In this document: piece by piece, positions 37,060-48,452 of the stretch
Numbering within the stretch: position 1 is the stretch's first letter
Layout: every line of letters begins with the position of its first letter
Assembly: GCA_958450325.1 (NCBI GenBank)
Contig: OY288242.1
Coordinates: 27,038,474-27,102,473, forward strand
DNA length: 64,000 nt
Direction of reading: 5' to 3'
DNA from: Agrostemma githago
Lineage: Eukaryota > Streptophyta > Magnoliopsida > Caryophyllales > Caryophyllaceae
Translations under genes and position numbers: made by a program
The notes under the pieces: generated by a model
What the model was told of the DNA's origin: nothing
Seen by the model: the letters and a program-made list of their open reading frames with translations, nothing else
Database searches by the model: none

Positions 37060-39337
37060 TGTGGACATGACATAGGTCCACCCCGACGCGGCCACGCGCG
37101 AGTTTGAGGAGGCGAATGAATCTCCATATGAGATGGGCCGAATTGAAATTTAAATCGAAGTTGGAGTCGCCACCGAACTTTGTGGGAGTTCGGGCCCGTT
37201 CGAACCCACTCTATGTCGTAGTGGGCCACGCACAAAGTGTGGCCCATTTCCGATGTCAGAGTTTATCGGGTTCGTCCCTTTGCATTTGATACCGATACCG
37301 ACATTATCGGATACCGTGTATTGAATGACTCTCGTGTGCCAATGGATTTGGACATCCGGAAACCATGGTTCTGAGTAAGGGGTGAGGGTACGTGTTGGGA
37401 AGTTCACAAAGAACACCCAACCCCGCCCGCACATTAGCGGCCTCTACTAAGATATCGTTTGATTTTGAAATACGCGTGTTAGTTGAATGATGAAAATGAT
37501 ATGCAAACTTTATTTTCCCTAAACATGCGAGAATTGAATGGGTTGCTAAGTCGGTTTAATGCATCTAAAAATTAACGTCAAAGTTGTATTTTAGCATGCG
37601 AGGTTCGTTTTAGTCTAATAAAACAAATAATGAAAAGAAATTGCTACAAACATGAACAAACAAGTTAGTAACGGGTTATAAATCGAATAAGAGATGTAAA
37701 TACAATAATAAGAATGATTCTGAAAAAGCTTATGACACGTGATGGATTAACACGTGTTGATCGAGGTCAGGAAAAAAATATGTCGAAAAGAAAACGTTGT
37801 TTCGTTAAAGAAATGATATTCGCAAAATTAGAACGAAATTGATTTATGTCGCGTTTTCAGGAGATCACGCGAATCGCTCGGGAAGAGCGCGACTTGCGCG
37901 AGAAGGCGGCTCGCCCGGGATGCACGCGGCTCGCGTCCCGGGTTGTTTTCGAAATCGGTTTTTTAGAAAATTTATAGCTTTATTAAATCGCGTACAAATA
38001 TTGCATGATTTATACTCGATTTAATTTAACCCCATTCGTTATATTCGATATTCGATTATGAAATCGATATCAAATATCCGAAATGAATTTTTAGAAAAGA
38101 ACGCTTTTTTAGAAAATCGTTTTGGAAAAACAAATCGAATGAAAAGATGTTGATTCTCTCCGCGTCGAAATCGTCATATTATATTTAAAACCAAAGGACG
38201 ATTTTTTAGCATCAACGAGATTGATTTAGTTCTTTTTTCATACGATATTTGAATAGAGAATCGACGTCGTATTTTAAGAACGTTGTTTTGTATAAAAATA
38301 GTTTGTAGTATCGATATTATAGAAAATAGAAGATGTGACGAAGACCCATAAAAAGAAAAGGACCGACAAAAAAAGAGAGAAAAACGAGAAGAGGGTAAGA
38401 GAGAGAGGAGAAATCGGGTTTGATTTTACACCCTCAACCTACATGCTTTGTTTACTCGGAACGGGGCTCGTCGGAATGTGGCTTAGGCCCGGGAGCGTCG
38501 AATTAATGTCGGTGAGTTATGGTGGTTTTGGTTGTGTAAGGTGTCGGGTAAGAGGTGGCCGGTTCTTCGAGTCTCGGGTTTGTATTATTGGTTTTTCGAT
38601 GTGAGGTGTCGGGAATTTGTATTGCTGCTGAAAAATAGATGTTATTGATGTTGAGTGTGTCGATGATGGATGATGTGTATCAATGTTGAATAGATCTCGG
38701 GAATTGTAATTGTTGTTTGAATTATGTATGTGAGGGTCCTATTTATAGGAGAGAAGCTAGAAGAGGTATTCTTGTTTGAACGACAAGAAATACCGGTTTG
38801 GATAGGAAATGTAAGAAGTCGAGAGGAGCGAGAATTCCGTTTGCTTGGCGAAGAAGGCATGGAAGCCGGCTGGTATTAGGCTGCTCGGCCGAGTATTTCA
38901 TGCTCGGTCGAGTATTTGATTAGGTGTTCGGATAGGATTCCTATTGGAGATCGAATTCTACCCTTAACGGAATTGTTTAATATTTTTTGTAGCTGATTTT
39001 TTGTAGTGTTTGAGCTCAAAACAGACTCATGGGATGACACGGCCGGTTTGCATGTCTCGAAAATATATTTGACCGGGTTTTGACTCGGTCGCTAAAAGAC
39101 AGTTTTACCTCTGGTGTCGGATTCGACCCAAATTAGTCTTATTTGACTCGAAATAACCCACCGGGCCTGATTTTGAGGTTGATTTTGTGAGATTTGTGCT
39201 CCGTAAAAAGCCCAAGCCAAATGCCAATGATTTTGAGCCCATATTCGAGTAAGTTAAAGCACGTTTGCGTCCGATCATCATCGGGTGTTTGTCGGAAACT
39301 ACTATAGACACCTAATAGCCAAATGTGGGTGTCTACA
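37060..39337 (-). repeat. 3' LTR of Tat-2
   Basis: This 2278-bp LTR runs from TGTGGACATGACATAGG to GTGTCTACA. Its ends match those of the LTRs at 2626-6774, 3051-5677 and 45725. The minus-strand promoter has CTATAAATAGG near 38749-38739, with the upstream palindrome pair CTCGGCCGAG and CTCGGTCGAG at 38884-38918. A GC-rich cluster with CCCGGG and GCTCGC repeats lies at 37870-37942. The LTR has no coding capacity. Confidence 0.82.
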
Positions 39338-39862
39338 GAGCCCCCACTCTGACTGAGGCTTGGACAGGGCGAAAGTCAGAGTAGCTACCAGGTCAAATTA
39401 AGACGTAGCAGACTTCTGATCGGGTCGTTTAAAGTCCATTAGACTTGCGTGAAGGGCCCGCCGGCCACGGACTAGAAATATACCTGAGCTGACGATGATG
39501 ACTCCGTGGGGAATTTGGACTTGTCGCATAAGCCTTGGGTGTACCTATATGTGGGCCCATCCCGTAAAATACCGCTGGGGAGTTAGTCGTACGGTCCTGC
39601 TTGAATCGTCCTGTACATGATTTATGCAATGCTTCGCATGTAACATTTTTTCAAGAGAAAAGACTCGCGCTGGGGAATAAATTTTTTGAGAAAGGTTTTG
39701 AATTTTTTGAATTTGAAGAAATTTTGAAAATCAGAGTATTATATGACTCTGAAAAGGAATAAGAATGCTCGGGATGACTTAGCTAGACTCTGAGATAAGG
39801 CCTATCCTAAACCTCCTGGGATTAGGAATCCTGAAGCAAGGAGAAAAGTCTGGATTTAAGGC

Positions 39863-41314
39863 TATAAATACCATGCCTTGCTTTTTATTTTTCTCACAAT
39901 TCTCACAATTCCTTCCCTCCTAAAGAGAAACAAACTCCGAGAATATTATTCTTCTTTTTTAGAAATTCCATTATGGGGATCGATCGATTAATCGGAAAGC
40001 TGCAGGATTGGTCCCGATTCTTCATAGATGCATATAAAGTTATTCTGAATCAGAATGGTATAACCCAATTATTCACAATCCGTCAGATGCAAGTGGACCG
40101 TCACTTTCTAGATGCTTGCTTGTCCTACTGGGACGATACTTATCATGTTTTTTGGCTTTCCTCGAGGTGAAATCTGTCCTATTCCTGAGGAAATTGCTGC
40201 CGTAGGAGGGTGGAATCCCATACTTCGTCCTGCTATCCCGTTTTCAGTTCACGATCCAAGGAGAAAACTACGGGAATTTTTAGGGCTTTCTCATATGGAG
40301 GTATCTCGTATGCTGGAGGGAGATACCGTCTCTTTGATTGACCTAGCTGAAAAATTCATGAAGCCACATGATGTCCGGGTCAGGTCGGTTCATAGCCGTA
40401 GGGACTTCGCTTTTTGCATGCTCCATGTTTACCCCTTCGAAGGTCATATGGATTCGCTATCTTGTATGGGCCATGTCCGACTTTTCACCGTGGTTGACCT
40501 GATGGAAATGGAGCACAGTCCAGCTTGGTTGATTACAGGAGAGATTATCCAAGGTTTGGACAATCGCAAAAGAGATCCGTCGATTCGGTTGACCGGGAGC
40601 ACCCGTCTTCTACAGGTATATGCCTATTCCCCGATTTTTTGCGATTTTCTCGATTTTTCCGCGATTTTCGATTTTTTCACTCTTTTTTTCGCGATTATTT
40701 TTTTTTGCTGCGCGTTTTTTTCCCGATTTTTCGCGTTTTTGATTTTTTCGCGGTTTTTTCAGCTTTGGCTATTTGAGAAGCTATCAATCGTGGATCCTCC
40801 GCTTGACGTGACCCGATATCGCCCCAACCAAGTGATGACGAGGAGACGAACCATTGACTTTTCTCGTCATAATACCCAGAAATATTGGGACGAAGTACTG
40901 TCTTTCCATGGAGGCCCGTTGATCCGATGGACCGTACCATGGTGGCCCATTTATGTTTGGACCGGTTTGGAATCGCGAGATAGGGCATGATATCAGGTGA
41001 TCCTATCTTTTAGGCAGACAATTCACCTTTATCCCGATCACATACTTAGGCAATATGGTCGGGCCCAAAGAATCCCAGAAATTGTCGAAGAAACGGGTTC
41101 GAGCAAAGGAAATTCTCCTTGTGATTAGGGAATATTCGCCCCCGCCCCGTCGACCTCGGGCTCCGCGCGACCCAAAAGACAAGGGGAAAGGAAAAATGCA
41201 CGAGTAGTCTCCTAAATTTATTATTTAAGTATTACTATTATTTTTGTGGTGTGATTTTTTGTGTTTTTTTGTGATATATTTTTATTATTTCCGAGTTTAT
41301 CGGTTTTTAATAAA
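39863..41314 (+). pseudogene. Antisense extra gene of Tat-2: plant-mobile-domain-like protein
   Basis: The gene lies opposite to pol, between pol and the 3' LTR. It has its own TATA box (TATAAATA, 39863-39870), ATG at 39973, a GT-AG intron at 40616-40762 (147 bp, T-rich), a probable end at TAG 41205-41207 and AATAAA at 41309. The product reads LIGKLQDWSRFF, then VDRHFLDACLSYW, FGFPRGEICPIPEEIAAVGG and, across the splice, STRLLQ-LWLFEKL. This resembles plant mobile domain (PMD/transposase_28-like) proteins. Such extra ORFs, some of them antisense, have been described in Tat-lineage elements. A one-base shift in the T run near 40150, TGA at 40988 and a late frameshift mean this copy is broken. 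The role in the element is unknown. Confidence 0.7.
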
Positions 41315-41582
41315 AGACATATTAGTGAATACCGTTCCCGTCTTTTCGTTATTGTAGTGGTTGTACCCTTTTGAGGGGCTGCCTACGTATCCATAATTAA
41401 TGGAATCAAACCAAACGTAGTTCAAATATAGATTTTTTTTTGCAATTTTCTAAATACACCAAAACTATTAGTTCGAGATGTGCGACAGTAGGATAAATAA
41501 TCCTAGCTCATTGACTTGCTTATAATTTTTTAAGAAAAAACAAATTTTTATAAACATTTTGCAAATGACATTGAGATAAGGC

Positions 41583-44500
41583 TTATGAGTAGTAACGCTT
41601 CAACTTATCCAAGTTAGTTGGGTTGACGAATTCGTTCCCGTCCAAGTCTGTCAGCATCACTGCTCCTCCCGAAAGGATTTTCTTTACTAAATATGCTCCG
41701 ACCCAATTGGGTTTGAATTTTCCCCTTGGGTGAACCGGCAGTAAGGCTCGAACGAATTTTAGGACCAGATCCCTTTCTTTGATATTTCTGGGCCTAACTC
41801 TTTTGTTGAAAGCCCGTTGTATCCTTTTTTGATATATCTGGATATTGTTCAGGGCCCGGGATCGCCGTTCGTCCAAGAGAACTAGCGAATCGTATCGGGC
41901 TTGGACCCAATCTGCTTCAGGTACCTGGCTCTCGAGTAAGATTCTGAGGGATGGTACCTCCAGCTCAACCGGTTGGACGGCTTCCATTCCATATGTCAGA
42001 TAATATGGAGTTGCCCTGATTGCGGTGCGAATTGATGTTCGATACCCCCATAAGGCGAAAGGTATCTTGTACGGCTAGTCCCGATAATTCTCAGTCATCT
42101 TTTTAAGTATGGTGACAATTGTTTTATTAGCTGCCTTTACCACTTCATTTGTTTGGGGACGGTTGGGCGAAGATGTATGCCTTTGGATTTTATATTTTTC
42201 CAGTAAAGTGGCGGTTTCAGCTTGGAAATGGGTCCCGTGATCACTGATGAACTCGTGCGGGATCCCGTATCGGCATATAATCTTGTTTGGGATGAATTTA
42301 GCCACATGCTTGACATTCAAAATCCGGTATGACTCGGCTTCGACCCACTTGGTGAAATAGTCAATAGCCACTAAAATGAAGCAGTGACCCCCTGTCCCGG
42401 AAGGGTTCACCTTCCCAATTATATCTATTCCCTATGTCGAGAATGGCCATGGTGATGTCATGGTATATAACAGGGATGACGGCATATGCTGTACATTAGC
42501 AAAGATCTGACAATTATGGCAGTGTTTGACGTATAATTGACAGTCCGATTCCATGGTGTTCCAATAATAACCGAGTCTCGTGATTTTTCGGGCTAGCATA
42601 TGGGCGTTCATATGCAGACCATTTTCACCATCGTGTACCTCGACCATGACCTTTTCGGCTTGCGTTTTGTCGATGCATAGGAGCAAAGCCCCCTATGCAG
42701 TCTTCTTATACAATTGTCCATCGTCCGTGCGGATAACTGGGTGGCCCACCTTCGCAGGGCTTTCTTGGCACGGTTTTCAGCTCCCGGGGGATATTCTCCC
42801 GACGTTAAATAGTTTAGAATGGCCTAGACCAAGGTTCTGGATCAGCTATTTCGATATCTTGAATAACGTAGATATATGCCGGCTCGGATCGTCTTTCGAC
42901 GCAGATCGGCATGCTGGTTAGGTGCTCCGGGATGTTTAACAGGGATGCTAATTTGGAAAGTGCATCCGCGAACTGGTTTTCTTCCCGGGGTAGATAAATG
43001 TATTCTACCTTTTGGAATTGTTTTTTGAGAACCCTTACTCGCGCTTGGTAAGCCACGAGATTGGCGTTCCGAGTTTTCCACTTCTGAAGAGCTTGATTTA
43101 TGACTAAAGATGAGTCACCGTGGACCCGGAGGTTTGTTACTCCTAATTCATCGGCGGCTTGCAACCCGTGAATGCATGCTTCATATTCGGCTGCGTTGTT
43201 AGTTACGTCAAAGTTTAGTTTAATGGATAATGGTGTATGCTCTCCTTTTGGTGAAATCAAAAGAATCCCGACTCCGAACCCTCGGAAGTTGGATGCCCCG
43301 TCAAAATATAAATCCCATGTTTCGGTGTCAGTATGGAATATATCTTCGTCTGGGAAGGCCCAAGTATCAGTGTGCCCCTCTTCATATATTGGACTATCAG
43401 CGAGGAATTCGGCTACTACCCGGCCTTTGATGGCTTTCAATGGCACGAACTTGAGGTCGAACTCGGCTAGCATTAAAGTTCATTTGGATATACGACCCTT
43501 GAGGATGGGCTTTTCGAACAAGTACTTGATGTGATCCATTTTGGATAGCACATGTACTTCGTGACTGAGCATATAGTGTCGGAGCTTTTTAGTGGCCCAA
43601 ACCAAAGCTAAGCACGTCTTTTCGAGCATTGTATATTTGTACTCGTATTCCATAATTTTTTTACTGATGTAGTAAATAGCCCGTTCTTCTGAATCAACCG
43701 TCTGGGCCAGCATAGCCCCCATGGCTGTCTCAGTCGTTGTTAAGTATAACGACAAAGGTAGACCGGGTTGAGGCGACATCAATACTGGCGTTGCAGACAG
43801 AATTTTCTTGATTTTATCGAAAGCCATTTGACATTTATCGTCCCATAATATTCGTTCTCCTATTTTCAGCTTCTTGAAAATGGGTTCACATACCATGGTT
43901 AGCTTCGAAATAAACCGGCTAATGTATTGGACTTTCCCGAGAAACCCTCTTATTTCTTTTTCGGTTTTGGGTGGCTGCATCTCGGTAATGGCCTTGATTT
44001 TAGCTGGGTCGACCTCGATGCCGCGTTGGCTAACGATATGGCCCAGTAATTTGCCCGATGTTACCCCGAAACTACATTTTTGAGGGTTTAGCCTCATATT
44101 GTATTTGCGTAATCGGGTAAAGAATTTTCTTAGGGCTGCAATGTGCCCGTTTCGGTCTTTGGACTTCAAAATCATATCATCCACATAAACCTCCACTTCC
44201 TTATGCATCATGTCATGTAATAGGGTGGTGGCGGTTCGTTGATAAGTGGCCCCGACGTTGATGAGCCCAAATGGTATAACGGTGTAACAGTAAGTACCCC
44301 AAGGTGTGATGAAGGTGGTCTTACTTATATCTTCTTTCGCCATTTTGATTTGATTGTAGCCGGCATACCCGTCCATGAATGATAGAAGGGCATGATCGGC
44401 TGTGTTATCCACCAGTATGTCGATGTGTGGTAACGGAAAATCGTCTTTTGAGCTGGCCTTATTAAGGTCCCGGAAGTCTACACATACCCGTACTTTACCG

Positions 44501-44655
44501 TCTTTCTTGGGTACCGGTACGATGTTTGCAACCCAGTCTGGATATTCAGACACTTGTATAAAGCCTGCTTTGAATTGCTTATCGACTTCTTCTTTGACTT
44601 TGAGAGACCATTCAGGCCTCATTCTTTGGAGCTTTTGTTTTACCGGCTTACACCC
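41583..44655 (-). pseudogene. Tat-2 pol: RT, RNase H, archaeal-type RNase H, integrase
   Basis: Pol begins at the Athila junction (CKPVKQKLQRM). RT at 44600-43880 has FMDGYAGYNQIKM and the catalytic YVDDMILKS. The RT-linked RNase H is at 43800-43490. A second RNase H (WDLYFDGASNFRGFG, NNAAEYEA, HGDSSLVI, DALSKLAS; 43320-42930) is the archaeal-type domain known from Tat elements. Integrase follows, with an HHCC zinc part (42686-42510), core (GIDIIG, ISDHGTHF) and C-terminal part (41987-41583). Three stops at 43477, 42431 and 42073 all replace conserved tryptophans. A frameshift lies near 42700-42800. The third acidic residue of the integrase core appears as lysine (TNEVVKAANK), so the enzyme could not work. 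Confidence 0.85.
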
Positions 44656-46120
44656 TGATCACCTCCCAATCGGATCGGTCGTTAACGAAGTACGGGGGAT
44701 CAAAGAATATTTATAAGACTCGAGATGACACACAAAAACAAACAAGTAATCGTGGTAAGTCGAGGTCGGTCCACAGGGAACAGAGGAATTGACGAGTTTA
44801 AACCGATGTGTTTGATGTCTAGAGGGGGGTTTTCTAAGGGTCAAGTCTATGGTCAAGTCTATGCTAGAGGAATCACTACGAGAATAGCTAAGGGTAATTA
44901 ATCTAGGGAAAGGCGTTGGGGTTTAAGTCGGGATTCGGAACATGGAATGTAAGAAGGTCGGGATCGAGTTTTTATCGCAAAGTTGATAAAGGGAGAATGC
45001 CACCTTTCGGTTTCTTCACCCAACCCACCTAAAAACCTGCTTTCGCGGCGAAGAAGGGTAAGTCACTTGTTATGGTAATTTCTACCCCGAGTTTCCCCAT
45101 ATTGATAGAAATGAGTCAAGGTCGGTCTAGTTGGCCGGACTAAAACAACAAAGACACAACAACCACAAACAAGGTAAACCAACATGCAAGCAACCCACCA
45201 ATACCCCTAAATTCAAATATTTCAAGTCTTCATCCCTAAACCCCCCAACAAGAAATCTACTCACTAATCATAATGATAGAAAAAAAAACATTAACTATGG
45301 AGAAACTATCTAAAGCATGCATATTGACTAGATCTAAGGAAACTAACAACAATATGATGAGAAAACTACAATCTAACAATTACTCACTAAACTATGAAAC
45401 TATCAAATTAATCTAAGGAATAATCTAGAATAACATGAACAAGATCTAGAGAAACTAACTACACCAAGATAATCTAAGCTAGATAATAATGAGAAACTAA
45501 ATTAAATCTAAACTAGAGATAAGAGAGTGGAAATAAATGTACCAACTATGAAGATCTACAAGAAATAAGAAGTTTGCATGGATAAAGGTTGAAGCTTTGA
45601 TGGATAGAGTGAAGAATTTGTCACTAATCCTTCAATAAACCCACAAATCTTCAATAAATCTTGAATAATCTCCTTACAAACTTGAAATCTAGAGAATTGA
45701 TGATGTAAACTAAGTAGATCTACTTGTAGACACCCGCATTTTGCCTGCTAGTGTCTATAGCAGTTCCCGACAAAACACCCGATGATGATCGGACGTCAAC
45801 GTGACTTAATATGCTCGAATACGGACTCAGAATCAATAGTATCCGACGTGGGCATTTAGCGGAGTGCAAATCTCTCAAAACCGACCTCAAATTCAGGCCC
45901 AGTGGGCCGTTTCCAATAAAATAAGACTAATTTGGGCCAAAACCGACACCAAAAATAAATCCCGTCTTTTGGCGACCGGGTCAAAACCCGGTCAAAGACG
46001 AACCCGTCACAAAAACCAGCCTAAGTGCATCTTCTAGAAGCTGGCGCCCAATCCAAATTCAAAAAAAGATTACAACAAACAACAATATCAATTCCTTCCT
46101 AAAATAGCTCGATTTGCTTG

Positions 46121-46261
46121 ATCCACTCGATCGAGTGGATAGACCCACTCGGTCGAGTGGAGCATCAAAAACCGGACCAGATTCATTTCTGAAGGCACTC
46201 GACCGAGTGCACTAGGGCACTCGATCGAGTGACCCTAGGTCGGGGGTGAAGCCTATAAATA
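46121..46261 (+). promoter_or_regulatory. LTR promoter: four palindromes then TATA box
   Basis: Perfect 20-bp dyad ATCCACTCGATCGAGTGGAT is at 46121-46140. It is followed by CCACTCGGTCGAGTGG at 46145-46160, GCACTCGACCGAGTGC near 46195-46210 and GGGCACTCGATCGAGTGACC near 46216-46235. TATAAATA follows at 46254. The spacing is that of an upstream activator cluster. The 3' LTR carries the identical set at 54104-54244. The role is inferred from position and symmetry. Confidence 0.6.
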
Positions 46262-47239
46262 CCCCCTTAACCCCATTCATTTAAAAAAAAGGCTTTTCCC
46301 ATGCATCCTTAGTCTACACATTCAGCCAACTTATCAATCTCTACACATTACCACCTTTCAATCTTCCACATTCATACACATTCATTTATACACAATCAAC
46401 ACATACACATTCAAAACTCGAGATCAAAACTCACCAAAGACCCGAGAGCATCCTCTCCCTAACCAAACACACCCTAACTCACCCTACATATCTCGACACT
46501 CCCGCGCACACGCCGCTACTACGAGTTCGTTTCCGAGGCCATTAAGCATGTAGGTTGAGGGTGTAATTCAATCCCGACATCTCCTTTCTCTTTTTCGATT
46601 ATATATGTATATGTAATATTATTATTATTATTATTATTATTACTACTACTAACCACTAACACTAACCTTTAATTTTGTGCATACTAACATTTTATTTATG
46701 TATTCTAACACTAACTTTCATTTTTGTATACTAACACTTTAATTCCGTATTCTAACATCTAACATTATTATACCGTGTATATATACATACTAGTATTAAA
46801 ATCTCGGTTTCGAATACGTTTAACTATGAGGATCGCCTAAAGTCCATCTAATTCCTTTACGAGTAACGACGGAGGTGGCGCCCTTTCGAGGAGCAATGTG
46901 CTCAAGGACGTGATGTGATCGTGATCGGTCATAGTTGAACATATTTGATCCCATTTTCAAGAATAGTGCGGAACCCGTTGACACGAAAACCGACATCACA
47001 TAATCCGAAAAGATTAGTTCCGATGTCGTGACGTAGAGGGATGCAATTCCGTCACTAATTCAAAATTTCAATCTAAACGATAACATTTTCATAAAATTCC
47101 GATAACGGTATTATAATCGCTTGCATATGCGATTATAGCACCGAAAGCCGAGTTAAGTACAAATCGTACAATATTTGTATTTAATTTGGCCCACTATCGA
47201 TTTTAACCAAAAAGCAACACGAGTTGTCACTCGTACAGG

Positions 47240-47360
47240 GGCTACTCGACCGAGTACGTAGGCTACTCGATCGAGTAGCACCCAAAAATCTGGACAGTAG
47301 CTACTTTAAAGACACACTCGACCGAGTCAGACCATGACTCGATCGAGTGGGTCCTGTAGC
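47240..47360 (+). promoter_or_regulatory. Second palindrome cluster in the R/U5 part of the LTR
   Basis: Four related dyads occur here, including the perfect 18-mer GCTACTCGATCGAGTAGC at 47262-47279 and CACTCGACCGAGTCAG/TGACTCGATCGAGTGGG near 47323-47357. The arms differ from those of the upstream cluster but stay complementary to each other. A matching cluster lies in LTR B (4035-4235), LTR A (6380-6500) and the 3' LTR (about 55223-55343). It would be transcribed, so an RNA hairpin is possible. Confidence 0.5.
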
Positions 47361-48434
47361 CCAGAAATTCGAGAGCTTCAATGCAACATTTGAGCCTCAT
47401 CATTCTTTTTACGACTTTTAGTCGGCACGTGCATAATCAATCACGTAATTCTAATTTTCAAAACTCATGCATATCACGACACCTAAAACGATTTTGATCG
47501 ACGGTCTCGCACTATTAATTTTATGTCGACGACTCTTTAGTCGTATCCGACACATAATTAATTTAGACTCCATTTCTCGAGATGATAAGTCGGGACAAGG
47601 CATCGAGGTTCGAGATCGGGTTAGCACCACACCTAGGTCTCGAACCTCCGTCCTTTGATTAATATGCAATATAATGCGTAATTAATTAAAGTTTGTCCAT
47701 TTGCACAACTTACGGTCTAGTTTATATTTATTATATACGGGTCCGTTTCTAGTTAACATTTGCTGCTTATAATTCAATTATTCTATTTTATTGCTCGTTG
47801 TATTGTGAATTCCGGGTTGTATTCCGCCCGTGTAATTTGTAATTTATTTACGAGTTTTCTATTATTTGATGTTTGCCATTTATTTATTTAAATGAACATC
47901 GCATGCTAAATCACTTTGACGTGAATCAAGATGCATTAAATGACGTAGTTCACATACTATTCATATGCTAGCCCGAAAACGCTGTTTGCATATCATTTAA
48001 TCGTTTTACTAGCGCGCGCACACGAACACGAGCGATGTCTTAGTAGAGGCCGCCATGTGCGGGCGGGGTTGGGTGTCCTTAGTGGGCTTCCCAACACGTA
48101 CCCTCACCCCTTACTCAGAACCTTTGGTTTCCGGATGTCCGAAACCCTTGGCGCACGAGAGTCATTCTATATACGAAAGCCGGTTTATACGGTATCGGTA
48201 TTGCAATGCAAAGGGACGAGCCCAATGAACTCTGAAATCGAAGTGGGCTTACTTTGTGTAAAGCCCATGACGACATAGAGTGGGCTCGTATGGTTCCGAA
48301 TAACCACAAAATTCGGTGGCGACTCCATTTTGACTTAAATTTCGAACCCGAGAGCAATCTTACCACGAGATTCATTCGCCTACCCAAACCCGCGCGTGGC
48401 CGCGTCGGGGTGGACCTACGTCATGTCCACAATT

Positions 48435-48452
48435 TGGCGACTCCGCTGGGGA
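48435..48452 (+). other. Primer binding site for tRNA-Arg
   Basis: TGGCGACTCCGCTGGGGA begins three bases after the 5' LTR end. It is complementary to the 3' end of plant tRNA-Arg, as in Ogre/Tat elements. Confidence 0.8.

Larger units (their letters stand above)
37060..44655 (-). mobile_element. Tat/Retand-like Ty3 retrotransposon (Tat-2), 3' half
   Basis: This minus-strand element consists of a 3' LTR (37060-39337), a polypurine tract (minus GTCAGAGTGGGGGCTC, 39338-39353), an antisense gene (39863-41314) and pol (41583-44655). Pol is cut at 44655 by an Athila element. Its protease, gag and 5' LTR should lie beyond 64000. It inserted into the LINE at 37059, where the expected duplication is GAATC. 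The Tat lineage is supported by RT type, a second archaeal-type RNase H, the LTR ends and the family resemblance to elements with tRNA-Arg primer sites. Confidence 0.85.
45725..48431 (+). repeat. 5' LTR of the non-autonomous Tat-type element
   Basis: This 2707-bp LTR runs from TGTAGACACC to ATGTCCACA. The TATA box (TATAAATA) is at 46254-46261, so U3 is about 0.56 kb and R plus U5 about 2.1 kb. The first palindrome cluster is upstream of the TATA box and a second lies at 47240-47360. An ATT/ACT microsatellite at 46615-46655 differs in length from the other LTR. Short ORFs in it recur identically in the 3' LTR and are not genes. Confidence 0.9.

Noticed and set aside
38335..38604. 89-codon ORF with a lysine/arginine-rich start in the Tat-2 LTR
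   Set aside because: It lies within the LTR in antisense, starts in a GAGAAA-rich tract and is not shared with the other LTRs.
40695..40988. Minus-strand ORF across the antisense gene of Tat-2
   Set aside because: It is opposite the intron and second exon of the PMD-like gene and has no family resemblance.
42580..44716. Plus-strand ORFs opposite Tat-2 pol
   Set aside because: Antisense shadows of pol without a start context, intron or family motif, unlike the gene at 39863-41314.
46121..47360. Palindrome arrays as a CRISPR array
   Set aside because: The units are irregularly spaced dyads in retrotransposon LTRs of a plant nuclear genome, with no constant repeat-spacer structure and no cas genes.
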